A stretch of DNA of 64,000 nt from NCBI GenBank assembly GCA_030836185.1, contig JAURQH010000031.1, positions 124,001 through 188,000 of the forward strand. Direction: 5' to 3'. The notes beneath the pieces are model-generated. The model ran no database searches. It saw only the letters and a list, made by a program, of their open reading frames with translations, and was not told where the DNA came from. Positions within the stretch are counted from its first letter, which is position 1. Each line of letters opens with the position of its first letter. The DNA is from Planctomycetota bacterium. GTDB lineage: Bacteria; Planctomycetota; Planctomycetia; Planctomycetales; Planctomycetaceae. Below are positions 55,655 through 64,000 of this stretch, piece by piece. A program made the translations under genes and the position numbers.

Positions 55655-57004
55655 ATGCACAGGATTAAAAAAGGGCTCAATCTTCCAATCAATGGAGAGC
55701 CCGTTCAAGAAATTGTGGCTGGGCCTGAAGTTTCGCAAGTTGCGATACTCGGTATTGACTATGTCGGTATGAAACCGACCATGGAAGTTCAGGTTGGTGA
55801 CAAAGTCAAAGCGGGCCAGTTGCTCTTCACGGATAAGAAGACGGAAGGCGTTCGTTATACCTCACCGGGTGCTGGTGAGGTGATGGCCGTCAATCGTGGT
55901 CAGAAACGTGTCTTTCAGTCTGTTGTCGTGCAACTTGACGGAAGCGATGACGCCGAAACATTCACTAGCTATGCCGATGCCAAGTTTGATGAGCTCACTC
56001 GCGAACAAGTTCGTGATTTGCTGGTCGAAGCGGGAATGTGGTCTGTTTTCCGCACTCGGCCTTTCAGCAAAGTCCCCGCAATTGACTCTGCTCCCAGTTC
56101 AATTTTTGTCACCGCCATCGATACGAACCCGTTAGCCGTGAATCCGGCAATTGTGATTCAGGAAGCGGAACGCGACTTTGATTATGGTTTGCAAATCATT
56201 CGTCATTTGACGGATGGTGCCGTTCATCTCTGCAAGGCCCCGGGAGTCAAGCTTCCCGGCGTGGACTTGCCATTTGTGACGGCTCATGAGTTTGAAGGCC
56301 CTCACCCGGCAGGCTTACCGGGGACTCATATTCATATGGTCGATCCTGTCGGGCCGAATAAGACGGTTTGGCATGTGAATTATCAGGACGTGATCGCCAT
56401 CGCTCGGCTGTTTCTCACAGGACAACTCAATTTTGAACGTGTGATTTCGATTGCTGGCCCGAATGCCAAAACCCCGAAGGTGATTCGCACACGAGCGGGA
56501 GCTTGTCTCGATGACCTCACAGATGGCGAACTCAACGGAGAAAACAATCGCATCATTTCTGGTTCGGTTTTGTCCGGGCGAAATGCCATTGCTCCCTTCA
56601 ACTTTTTAGGCCGATATCATTTGCAGGTCTCTGCGTTAGCCGAAGGGACAGAGCGTGAGTTTCTTGGCTGGCAAAAGCCGGGATTCAACAAGTTCTCCGT
56701 CAAAAAGATTTTTGCCTCGGCGTTTAATGGGAAGTCAGACAAATTTGATTTCACAACATCAACAGAAGGCAGTAAGCGGGCCATGGTCCCGATTGGCTCT
56801 TATGAGCAAGTGATGCCTCTCGATGTGGTGCCGACATTTTTACTGCGGTCTTTGATCGTGGAAGATACCGAACAATCTCAGGCACTTGGCTGCCTGGAGC
56901 TGGATGAAGAAGACTTGGCGCTTTGCACATTCGTTTGCCCCGGCAAATACGAATATGGCCCCATCCTGCGGAAAAACCTGACACGGATCGAAAAAGAAGG
57001 ATAA
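55655..57004 (+). CDS. nqrA: Na+-translocating NADH:quinone reductase subunit A
   Basis: A 449-residue subunit, the first gene of a complete nqrABCDEF set. NqrA is the peripheral subunit linked to ubiquinone binding. It shows [13 protein letters not shown] at the start, a biotinyl-lipoyl-like segment ([18 protein letters not shown]) and the family's [21 protein letters not shown]. The ribosome site region GAAGAGGAATC lies upstream. The complex couples electron transfer from NADH to quinone to sodium pumping across the membrane. Confidence 0.95.
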   Translation: MHRIKKGLNLPINGEPVQEIVAGPEVSQVAILGIDYVGMKPTMEVQVGDKVKAGQLLFTDKKTEGVRYTSPGAGEVMAVNRGQKRVFQSVVVQLDGSDDAETFTSYADAKFDELTREQVRDLLVEAGMWSVFRTRPFSKVPAIDSAPSSIFVTAIDTNPLAVNPAIVIQEAERDFDYGLQIIRHLTDGAVHLCKAPGVKLPGVDLPFVTAHEFEGPHPAGLPGTHIHMVDPVGPNKTVWHVNYQDVIAIARLFLTGQLNFERVISIAGPNAKTPKVIRTRAGACLDDLTDGELNGENNRIISGSVLSGRNAIAPFNFLGRYHLQVSALAEGTEREFLGWQKPGFNKFSVKKIFASAFNGKSDKFDFTTSTEGSKRAMVPIGSYEQVMPLDVVPTFLLRSLIVEDTEQSQALGCLELDEEDLALCTFVCPGKYEYGPILRKNLTRIEKEG

Positions 57005-57019
57005 CGGGAACCGACCTCC

Positions 57020-58246
57020 ATGAAATTTCTGCGGCGTCTTCTCGACAGTCAACATTCCAAATTCGCCAAGGGAGGGAAACTTGAGAAGTTTTATCCTCTC
57101 TACGAAGCAGTCGATACGTTTCTCTACACACCGGGAGAAGTGACATCGAACGCATCGCATGTGCGCGACGGGATGGACCTGAAACGAATCATGAGCATGG
57201 TAATTGTTGCCTTGCTTCCATGCATCGCGATGGCCTTCTGGAATACCGGTTGTCAAGCCAATATTGCTCTCGCGGAAATGTCCGTCGAAGATGCGGTTGC
57301 CAATCAAGGATGGCGTGGGCCGATCTTTCAAGCTTTCGGCGGGACTTTTGATCAAGGTTCATTCTGGTCAAATGTGTTGCTCGGCGGCCTTTATTTTCTC
57401 CCTGCCTATCTGGTGACCATGACGGTCGGTGGATTGTGGGAACTGCTTTTTGCTACGGTTCGCAAACATGAAATCAACGAAGGTTTTCTGGTCACGGGAA
57501 TGTTGTTCCCGCTCACTTTGCCTCCTTCAATTCCACTTTGGCAAGTTGCCGTGGGTATCAGCTTCGGAGTGGTGATCGGTAAGGAAATATTTGGTGGAAC
57601 CGGACGCAACTTCCTGAATCCTGCACTCACTGCCCGTGCCTTTTTGTACTTTGCCTATCCAGGACAAATTAGTGGTGATTCCGTTTGGACGGCAGTTGAC
57701 GGATTGACCAGTGCTACGGCCTTGACGGCGTTGGGGACTGCTCCGGGAGCGGCTGGGATGGCTGCCGTAGATGTGACTTGGTGGGATTCCTTCATCGGGA
57801 TCATTCCCGGTTCAATGGGAGAAACATCAGCCTTGGCCTGTGTCATCGGTGCGGCCATTCTCATTGGATGTGGAATTGGCTCCTGGAGAATCATGGCAGG
57901 TGTGGTCATCGGTGCGATGGCTCTATCGACAATGCTTTGGGGAATCTCCAGTGATACGAATGCCGTCTTTTCATTGCCACCTTATTGGCATCTGGTGGTT
58001 GGCGGTTTTGCTTTCGGTACAGTTTTCATGGCGACTGACCCCGTTTCCGCTTCCATGACGGAGGGCGGGAAATGGTTTTATGGGGCTCTCATCGGAGCCA
58101 TGACCATTTTGATTCGTGTGATTAACCCCGCGTTCCCGGAAGGGATCATGTTGGCAATTCTGTTTGGTAATGTTTTTGCCCCGGTCATCGATTATGTCGT
58201 TGTCCAGGCGAATGTGAAAAGAAGGATGGCCCGCAATGTCGCGTGA
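57020..58246 (+). CDS. nqrB: Na+-translocating NADH:quinone reductase subunit B
   Basis: A 408-residue polytopic subunit. About ten membrane helices run from residue 55 to the end. The covalent FMN site is the [12 protein letters not shown] segment near residue 233-244 (S-x-T type attachment), and [17 protein letters not shown] is the typical NqrB/RnfD signature. It starts 15 bases after nqrA and overlaps nqrC by 11 bases. Confidence 0.95.
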   Translation: MKFLRRLLDSQHSKFAKGGKLEKFYPLYEAVDTFLYTPGEVTSNASHVRDGMDLKRIMSMVIVALLPCIAMAFWNTGCQANIALAEMSVEDAVANQGWRGPIFQAFGGTFDQGSFWSNVLLGGLYFLPAYLVTMTVGGLWELLFATVRKHEINEGFLVTGMLFPLTLPPSIPLWQVAVGISFGVVIGKEIFGGTGRNFLNPALTARAFLYFAYPGQISGDSVWTAVDGLTSATALTALGTAPGAAGMAAVDVTWWDSFIGIIPGSMGETSALACVIGAAILIGCGIGSWRIMAGVVIGAMALSTMLWGISSDTNAVFSLPPYWHLVVGGFAFGTVFMATDPVSASMTEGGKWFYGALIGAMTILIRVINPAFPEGIMLAILFGNVFAPVIDYVVVQANVKRRMARNVA

Positions 58247-59045
58247 ATCACCCATTCGTACAATTACTGTCGCGGCAACACTGTGTGTTGTCTGCTCGCT
58301 GATGGTGAGTGCGGCTGCTGTCTCTTTACGCAGTATGCAGGAAGCCAACAAATTGGCCTTGATGCAAAAAGAGATTCTCAAAGCGGCTGGAATTTTTGAT
58401 GAAACAAAAGGGGCACCTCCTGTCTCCGAACAGTTCAAAGTGATCGACTCAAAACTAATCGACCTTGACACGGGCTTGGAAGTCGATGATTCATTGGTCA
58501 ATCCAGAGACTTATGATTCACTTAAAGCCGCCAATGATCCCGAAATGTCTGTCGCAATTCCTTCCGACCAAGATGTTGCAGGAATTGGTCGACGTGAAAA
58601 ATACGCCTTTGTCTACTTTGTTCAAAACGAAAGTGGCGATGGGTTCAGCAAGGTTGTTTTGCCGATTTATGGCAAGGGACTGTGGTCAACGATGTACGGT
58701 TATTTGGCGTTAGAAAACGACCTCAAAACTGTCGCCGGCATCACATTCTACAAGCATGGCGAGACGCCGGGGCTGGGTGGAGAAGTCGACAACCCTGATT
58801 GGAAACAATCTTGGGTCGGTAAGCAGGCTCGCGAAGAAACGGATGGTGAACTTGTTCCCGCCATTAATGTCATTAAGGGAGGAGTGAATGAATCCTCTCC
58901 CGAAGCCGATCATCAGATCGATGCCCTCTCAGGAGCTACGATCACGTCGAATGGTGTTAAAAACACGATTGATTATTGGCTCGGCGATCACGCGTTCAAG
59001 ATTTATCTCAACAAGCGTTTGGGTTCTGAATTGGAGGCCAAATAA
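58236..59045 (+). CDS. nqrC: Na+-translocating NADH:quinone reductase subunit C
   Basis: A 269-residue subunit with an N-terminal membrane helix ([21 protein letters not shown]) and an extracytoplasmic FMN domain. The covalent FMN attachment motif is [13 protein letters not shown] near residue 230. ApbE encoded downstream would transfer FMN to that threonine. The start lies within the end of nqrB and its TAA overlaps the nqrD start (TAATG). Confidence 0.95.
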   Translation: MSRESPIRTITVAATLCVVCSLMVSAAAVSLRSMQEANKLALMQKEILKAAGIFDETKGAPPVSEQFKVIDSKLIDLDTGLEVDDSLVNPETYDSLKAANDPEMSVAIPSDQDVAGIGRREKYAFVYFVQNESGDGFSKVVLPIYGKGLWSTMYGYLALENDLKTVAGITFYKHGETPGLGGEVDNPDWKQSWVGKQAREETDGELVPAINVIKGGVNESSPEADHQIDALSGATITSNGVKNTIDYWLGDHAFKIYLNKRLGSELEAK

Positions 59046-59689
59046 TGGCTGAAAAAAAAACAAAGGATGTGTTGTTTGATCCGGTTCTCAAGAACAACCC
59101 CATTGCCTTGCAGATCCTCGGGATTTGTTCGGCTCTGGCCGTGACTACTAAAATGTCGACAGCAATCACCATGGCCATTGCCGTGATTCTGGTAACGGCC
59201 GTGTCGAGTGCGTTTGTCTCGTTAATTCGGAATCACATCCCCAGCAGTATTCGCATCATTGTCCAAATGACAATTATCGCCTCGATGGTGATTCTGGTCG
59301 ATCAGGTGTTGCAGGCGTTCATGCCTGATATCTCTCGGCAGCTTTCCGTGTTTGTCGGATTGATTATCACCAACTGTATTGTGATGGGGCGAGCGGAAGG
59401 TTTCGCGATGAAAAACGATCCCAAGATGAGTTTTCTCGACGGCATCGGAAACGGTCTTGGTTACGGGCTGATTCTGATCGTGGTCGCACTCTTCCGAGAA
59501 ATATTTGGTACAGGAAAACTTTTTGCGGGAACAAGGCTAGAGATTGTATTAGGTGAAAGCGTCAAAAACGGTGGCTGGTATCAACCTAACGGATTGATGC
59601 TACTCGCTCCTTCAGCCTTTTTCCTCATCGGATTATTCATCTGGGGGCTGCGAACCATGTACCCCGATCAAGTGGAACAGGAAGGATAA
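59045..59689 (+). CDS. nqrD: Na+-translocating NADH:quinone reductase subunit D
   Basis: A 214-residue membrane subunit with about six helices and the typical NqrD/RnfE segments [19 protein letters not shown] and [16 protein letters not shown]. NqrD and NqrE together hold an intramembrane iron centre ligated by cysteines: NCIVMGR here is one such place (Cys in the loop after the hydrophobic stretch). It follows nqrC by overlap. Confidence 0.95.
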   Translation: MAEKKTKDVLFDPVLKNNPIALQILGICSALAVTTKMSTAITMAIAVILVTAVSSAFVSLIRNHIPSSIRIIVQMTIIASMVILVDQVLQAFMPDISRQLSVFVGLIITNCIVMGRAEGFAMKNDPKMSFLDGIGNGLGYGLILIVVALFREIFGTGKLFAGTRLEIVLGESVKNGGWYQPNGLMLLAPSAFFLIGLFIWGLRTMYPDQVEQEG

Positions 59690-59692
59690 ATC

Positions 59693-60298
59693 ATGGAACA
59701 TTACCTCAGCCTGTTTGTAAAATCCATTTTTGTCGAGAATCTCGCGCTGGCATTCTTTCTGGGGATGTGTACATTTCTCGCCGTCTCAAAGAATGTGAAA
59801 ACTGCATGGGGATTGGGATGGGCGGTCATTGTGATTCAAACGATCACCGTGCCGTTGAACAACATTATTTATCAACACGTTCTCAAAGAAGGATCGTTGA
59901 GTGCGGTAGGGATCGATTTCGGACTCGAATATCTCGGCCTCATTTGCTACATCGGCACGATTGCCGCGATGGTGCAAATTCTCGAAATGACTTTGGACCG
60001 ATTCTTCCCGGCTCTGTACAACAGCCTCGGTATTTTCTTGCCGTTGATTACGGTGAACTGTGCAATTCTCGGAGGGACTCTCTTTATGGTCGAGCGTGAC
60101 TATAATTTTGCGGAGTCGGTGACATATGGAGTCGGATCGGGTGTCGGCTGGGCGATGGCCATTGTCGCGCTCGCCGGAATCCGTGAGAAAATGAAATACA
60201 GTGAAGTTCCTGAAGGCCTTCGAGGTCTGGGGATCACATTTATTACAGTAGGGTTGATGGCGTTGGCGTTCATGTCCTTTTCTGGAATCAAACTATGA
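59693..60298 (+). CDS. nqrE: Na+-translocating NADH:quinone reductase subunit E
   Basis: A 201-residue membrane subunit homologous to NqrD with inverted orientation. Landmarks are [24 protein letters not shown] at the start and [19 protein letters not shown], which contains the second conserved cysteine of the intramembrane iron site. It begins three bases after the nqrD stop. Confidence 0.95.
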   Translation: MEHYLSLFVKSIFVENLALAFFLGMCTFLAVSKNVKTAWGLGWAVIVIQTITVPLNNIIYQHVLKEGSLSAVGIDFGLEYLGLICYIGTIAAMVQILEMTLDRFFPALYNSLGIFLPLITVNCAILGGTLFMVERDYNFAESVTYGVGSGVGWAMAIVALAGIREKMKYSEVPEGLRGLGITFITVGLMALAFMSFSGIKL

Positions 60299-60363
60299 TC
60301 GTACATTCCGCACGTCTGTAAACGAAACAGCGCGTCAGGAATTCACGAAAGAGCATTTACATC

Positions 60364-61596
60364 ATGGCTGAAATCTCTGAAATCATTACGGCAGTCTTGG
60401 TCTTTACCGGGGTCGTCGTCGGCCTCGTAGTGGTCATCCTTCAAGCCAAGAAGGTTCTTGTCCCCTCGGGTGAAGTCGAAATTCTGGTCAATGGACAGAA
60501 AGAGCTGCATGTTCCTGCGGGACAAAAACTGCTCGGTGCTCTCGCCAATGACGGTATCTTTGTCTCGTCAGCCTGTGGTGGTGGAGGAACTTGTGCCCAA
60601 TGTCTGGTGAAAGTCTTTGAGGGTGGCGGTGATATTCTGGAAACTGAAACTGGTCACATTAATAAGAAAGAAGCTCGAGAAGGTTACCGATTGTCGTGTC
60701 AGGTGGCTGTAAAGCAGGACATGAAAATCGAAGTCCCTCACGAAGCTTTTGAAACGAAAAAATGGGAATGCACGGTTCGCTCGAATCGAAACGTGGCCAC
60801 TTTCATTAAAGAACTCGTCCTTGAGTTGCCTGAAGGCGAGAATGTTGATTTCCGCTCAGGCGGCTACATTCAAATTGAAGCCCCCCCTCATCACCTCAAG
60901 TACAGCGATTTCAAAGTCGAAGAAAGGTTCCACGAGGATTGGGACAAGTTCGAGTTGTGGGACATCGAGTCGAAAGTCGATGAACCGGTGATTCGCGCCT
61001 ATTCGATGGCCAATTATCCAGGCGAAAAAGGGATTATCATGCTGAATGTTCGCGTGGCCACGCCGCCACCGCGAGCTCCTAAAGGGACTCCTCCCGGAAA
61101 AATGTCTTCCTACATCTTCGACCTGAAGGAGGGAGACAAGGTCACTATCTCTGGTCCCTACGGTGAGTTCTTTATCAAAGACACCGAAGCAGAGATGGTT
61201 TACATCGGTGGTGGTGCCGGAATGGCTCCGCTGCGATCTCACATCTTCGATCTCTTTAAGTTGCAAGATACAAAACGCAAAGTGAGTTACTGGTACGGTG
61301 GGCGAAGCGGTCGCGAACTGTTCTATCTGGATGAGTTTGAGAAGCTCGAAGAGGAAAACCCGAATTTCAAACTGAATATTGCCCTCTCCGACCCACTGCC
61401 CTCAGAAAATTGGGAAGGCTATAAAGGGTTTATTCATCAGGTTCTCCTCGATGAATATCTTAGCAAACATCCCTCTCCTGAGGATTGCGAGTATTATATC
61501 TGCGGACCTCCTATGATGTTACAAGCTGTGCTGAACATGCTTGATAATCTTGGTGTCGAGCCAGAAAACATCGCCTTCGACGACTTTGGTGGTTGA
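60364..61596 (+). CDS. nqrF: Na+-translocating NADH:quinone reductase subunit F
   Basis: A 410-residue subunit that takes electrons from NADH. It has an N-terminal membrane helix, a 2Fe-2S ferredoxin domain ([17 protein letters not shown] and a fourth Cys in RLSCQV), then FAD (RAYSMANYP) and NADH binding domains ([23 protein letters not shown]). The order matches NqrF exactly. The gap to nqrE is 65 bases, the longest in the operon. Confidence 0.95.
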   Translation: MAEISEIITAVLVFTGVVVGLVVVILQAKKVLVPSGEVEILVNGQKELHVPAGQKLLGALANDGIFVSSACGGGGTCAQCLVKVFEGGGDILETETGHINKKEAREGYRLSCQVAVKQDMKIEVPHEAFETKKWECTVRSNRNVATFIKELVLELPEGENVDFRSGGYIQIEAPPHHLKYSDFKVEERFHEDWDKFELWDIESKVDEPVIRAYSMANYPGEKGIIMLNVRVATPPPRAPKGTPPGKMSSYIFDLKEGDKVTISGPYGEFFIKDTEAEMVYIGGGAGMAPLRSHIFDLFKLQDTKRKVSYWYGGRSGRELFYLDEFEKLEEENPNFKLNIALSDPLPSENWEGYKGFIHQVLLDEYLSKHPSPEDCEYYICGPPMMLQAVLNMLDNLGVEPENIAFDDFGG

Positions 61597-61597
61597 T

Positions 61598-62665
61598 ATG
61601 CAGACCGAGTTCTACAAAATTTCACGGACACCTTTGGGTGTCCGTTTTTTTTGCATCAATCTTTTTTTGATTTCGATGATCGGTTTGGGGTGTGAGTCAT
61701 CTTCTGGTCCCGTCACCGTTAAGTTCTCTGGGCAGACGATGGGGACGACCTATTCTGTCTCCATTTCAAATCTCCCCGATGGCACGACATCCGAAATACT
61801 TCAGGAAGGAGTCTCTCGGGTGCTTGTGGAAGTCAATCAACAGATGTCGAACTGGATTGATGATTCTGAAATCAGTCGTTTCAATCGGTTAGAATCGACC
61901 GACTGGTTTGAGGTCTCTCCTGAAACGGCAAAGGTGATTGCAGAATCGATCCGCATCTCCCAAGACTCCAAAGGAGCGTTCGATGTGACTGTCGCGCCAC
62001 TGATTGATGCCTGGGGGTTTGGTCCTGTGGGGCGTGAAGTAGACCCACCCGACGAACAGCAACTTGAACGGTTAAAAGCCATCATTGGGTCGGAGAAGCT
62101 GGCCAGTCGTACGGAACCTGCGGCCATCAAGAAAACAGATGCAGAGGTGACTGTCAATCTTTCCGCAATTGCCAAAGGGGCTGGTGTTGATGCTGTCGCC
62201 GAGTATCTGGAGTCTCAAGGGGTGACTGCTTACTTGGTCGAAATTGGTGGGGAAATTCGTGTGGCCGGTCTGAAGCCAAATGGAGAGAAATGGCGTGTGG
62301 GTATCGAACGGCCGAATGAGACGGGACGGTCATTACAAAACGCGGTGTCATTGACCGACCAAGCAATGGCCACTTCGGGAGATTATCGAAACTTCATCGA
62401 ATATGAAGGGAAGAAATACTCACACACAATCGATCCACGAGAACTCAAGCCGATTACTCATGAACTGGCGTCGGTCACTGTCCTTGCCGCAAATTGCCTT
62501 CAAGCCGATGCTTGGGCTACCGCATTGATGGTGATGGGGCCAGCGAACGGCTATGATTGGGCAGAAGACCGAGGGATGGCTGTCTTAATGTTGATTCATG
62601 CTGGCGATGGATTTGAAGAACGGGCAACCACGACTTGGAAACAGCAAATAGGAGAGAAGCCATGA
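61598..62665 (+). CDS. apbE: FAD:protein FMN transferase (lipoprotein)
   Basis: A 355-residue flavin transferase that attaches FMN to NqrB and NqrC. The ATG at 61598 directly follows the nqrF stop. The signal ends in a lipobox (ISMIGLGC), consistent with a membrane-tethered lipoprotein. Motifs include MGTTYSVSI, LSAIAKGAGVDAVAEYL (FAD binding) and QAMATSGDYRN...SHTIDPRE, the catalytic His/Asp region. Its stop overlaps the nqrM start by ATGA. Confidence 0.93.
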   Translation: MQTEFYKISRTPLGVRFFCINLFLISMIGLGCESSSGPVTVKFSGQTMGTTYSVSISNLPDGTTSEILQEGVSRVLVEVNQQMSNWIDDSEISRFNRLESTDWFEVSPETAKVIAESIRISQDSKGAFDVTVAPLIDAWGFGPVGREVDPPDEQQLERLKAIIGSEKLASRTEPAAIKKTDAEVTVNLSAIAKGAGVDAVAEYLESQGVTAYLVEIGGEIRVAGLKPNGEKWRVGIERPNETGRSLQNAVSLTDQAMATSGDYRNFIEYEGKKYSHTIDPRELKPITHELASVTVLAANCLQADAWATALMVMGPANGYDWAEDRGMAVLMLIHAGDGFEERATTTWKQQIGEKP

Positions 62666-62910
62666 TGATCTTTCTGGTGACAACCGGAATATTTCTGATC
62701 GCCGTGGGGGGAATGTCGGTCGGCGTGATTATCTCGAACCGTCGCATTCAAGGTTCCTGTGGTGGTTTGGCCAATATGAAAGATTCAGACGGAAAAACGA
62801 TGTGCGAAGTGTGTGTTGATCCGGCTCCTGATTGCAGCGGAGATCCAGCCGCTGAAGATTGCCCGCCCGAGTTGTTAGCAGAAGGGCGTAATTCTTCCGC
62901 TGTCTCATGA
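62662..62910 (+). CDS. nqrM: NqrM maturation protein
   Basis: An 82-residue small membrane protein. One helix (IFLVTTGIFLIAVGGMSVGVII) is followed by SNRRIQGSCGGL and CEVC, the NqrM-type cysteine pattern. NqrM is required for NQR maturation, thought to be iron delivery to the NqrD/E site. The C-terminal tail adds CSGDPAAEDCP. ATG 62662 overlaps the apbE stop; the ATG at 62665 is equally possible. Confidence 0.88.
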   Translation: MMIFLVTTGIFLIAVGGMSVGVIISNRRIQGSCGGLANMKDSDGKTMCEVCVDPAPDCSGDPAAEDCPPELLAEGRNSSAVS

Positions 62911-62962
62911 TTTGTTTTTCGACGACTTATTCCTCCACAATCAGCATTCTGATTTTTCCAGT

Positions 62963-64000
62963 ATGAATAACTCGACTCCCATTTATGATGTCGCCATTGT
63001 GGGAGGGGGCATTGTTGGGTTAGCGACAGCGTGGCAGTTTCAGCAGAAGTATCCCGATCGCTCGATCGTGTTGCTCGAAAAAGAGTCTGAGGTGGGGTTT
63101 CATCAGACGGGGCGAAACTCGGGTGTTTTACATTCCGGTATCTATTACAAGCCGGGATCGATGCGAGCTATCAATTGTCGCGCAGGTAAACTTGCGATGG
63201 AGCGATTCTGTGAAGAGCAGGGGGTTCCTTATGATCTCTGCGGGAAAGTGATTGTCGCCGTCGATGAAAGCGAGCTCGAACGGCTTGAAGGTATCTATCA
63301 GCGAGGACAACAAAACGGTGTTCAGTGTGAAATGATTTCGGCAGAACGGTTGCGCGAAATTGAACCACATGTGGCCGGTGTCCGCGCGATTCATGTTCCC
63401 GAAGCGGGGATTGTTGATTACAAAGCCGTGTGTGTGAAACTTGCAGATGTCTTGATGAATGGTGGGGCGGTCATTCAATTCAATGCTCGCGTCTCGGCGA
63501 TTCGAAATACTTCCGACGAAATAATTGTCGAGAGTTCTGCCGGTGCAGTTCGGGCAAAGCAGATAATCACGTGTCCCGGTTTATATTCGGACCGTGTGGC
63601 GAGTCTCAGTGGGCATCATCCGCGAACGAAAATCGTACCCTTTCGCGGAGAATATTACGAACTTCTCCCACACGCCGAATCTCTCGTCAACGGGTTGATT
63701 TATCCGACACCCGATCCCAGATTTCCGTTTCTGGGTGTGCATTTCACTCGCATGATTCAAGGAGGCGTTGAGTGTGGCCCCAATGCCGTGCTGGCCTTCG
63801 CGCGGGAAGGGTACCGGATGCGCGATGTGAATCTTCGTGATATGTTCGAGGTGCTGACCTATCCCGGATTCCTCATGCTCGCCGCAAAATATTGGAAAAC
63901 GGGATTGGGAGAGATGTGGCGGTCGGTGAGCAAGCGGGCGTTTGTCAAAGCGCTCCAGCGACTCGTCCCGGAAATCACGACAAACGATTTGCACGCAGCA
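62963..64000 (+). CDS. lhgO: L-2-hydroxyglutarate oxidase, 3' end cut by window
   Basis: The frame opens at ATG 62963 (MNNSTPIYDVAIVGGGIVG) and stays open for 346 codons to the edge. The FAD motif GGGIVGLATAWQF and the LhgO-typical HQTGRNSGVLHSGIYYKPGS segment are clear, followed by the FAD-dependent oxidoreductase core. LhgO oxidises L-2-hydroxyglutarate to 2-oxoglutarate at the membrane. Known members have about 400 residues, so some 50 are missing. It lies 52 bases after nqrM and may be a separate transcript. Confidence 0.88.
   Translation, partial: MNNSTPIYDVAIVGGGIVGLATAWQFQQKYPDRSIVLLEKESEVGFHQTGRNSGVLHSGIYYKPGSMRAINCRAGKLAMERFCEEQGVPYDLCGKVIVAVDESELERLEGIYQRGQQNGVQCEMISAERLREIEPHVAGVRAIHVPEAGIVDYKAVCVKLADVLMNGGAVIQFNARVSAIRNTSDEIIVESSAGAVRAKQIITCPGLYSDRVASLSGHHPRTKIVPFRGEYYELLPHAESLVNGLIYPTPDPRFPFLGVHFTRMIQGGVECGPNAVLAFAREGYRMRDVNLRDMFEVLTYPGFLMLAAKYWKTGLGEMWRSVSKRAFVKALQRLVPEITTNDLHAA

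Overview
The window looks like a chromosomal segment of a planctomycete (Planctomycetota). The evidence is a cysteine-rich YTV-type wall protein, a DUF1559-type prepilin-like protein, several very long pseudopilin-like proteins with calcium-loop motifs, a tetrahydromethanopterin-type C1 gene (fhcC), Ole-type olefin genes, a two-gene transketolase and many exported proteins of unknown function. A complete Na+-translocating NADH:quinone reductase suggests a marine or saline habitat. This is inference from gene content; no 16S or database comparison was possible. No rRNA, tRNA, CRISPR array, transposase or prophage was recognised.

Layout. 1-8 kb: a possible cut-off gene start at the left edge, the YTV-type protein (-), a Gfo/Idh/MocA oxidoreductase (+) converging with a GT9 glycosyltransferase (-), fhcC, then oleC and oleD overlapping by 4 bp. 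8-12 kb: three exported proteins, including one with eight EF-hand loops. 12-18.4 kb: ribF, a DHH phosphoesterase, a Rieske protein with a cytochrome b/c fusion (complex III), and a PLP-dependent decarboxylase. 18.6-23.5 kb: on the minus strand a CsrA-like gene, uppS and cdsA; then a lipoprotein with a metal-site tail (+) and sufU-sufS (-). 24-44 kb: a long plus-strand type IV pilus/type II secretion-like locus with three motor ATPases (two GspE/PilB, one PilT), a GspF/PilC platform, six pseudopilin or minor-pseudopilin candidates (one of 1637 aa) and a DUF1559 prepilin-like gene closed by a strong terminator. 44-55 kb: a small Cys protein with cobA-hemD (-), split transketolase (+), a double GNAT protein (+), an ExbB/ExbD-like three-gene unit (-), rimO-pgsA-metW (-) and a Tyr/Gly-rich exported protein (-). 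55.6-62.9 kb: nqrABCDEF-apbE-nqrM. The window ends inside an LhgO-type FAD oxidase gene.

How the genes work together. The Nqr operon carries its own maturation factors: ApbE attaches FMN to NqrB and NqrC, and NqrM is needed for iron delivery in known systems. The Rieske and cytochrome b/c genes supply a quinol-oxidising complex, so two respiratory modules lie in one window. uppS and cdsA serve envelope lipid and peptidoglycan precursors, pgsA serves phosphatidylglycerol synthesis. The pilus/secretion locus has motors, platform and pseudopilins, but no secretin, GspL/M-like assembly proteins or prepilin peptidase inside the window.

The most unusual items are the pseudopilin set with its giant GspK-like member, a GC-rich cassette in one pseudopilin encoding a short Cys/His module, a divergent CsrA-like protein ahead of uppS-cdsA, and an ExbB/ExbD-like operon with a long coiled-coil partner. 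None can be called a new system from sequence alone.
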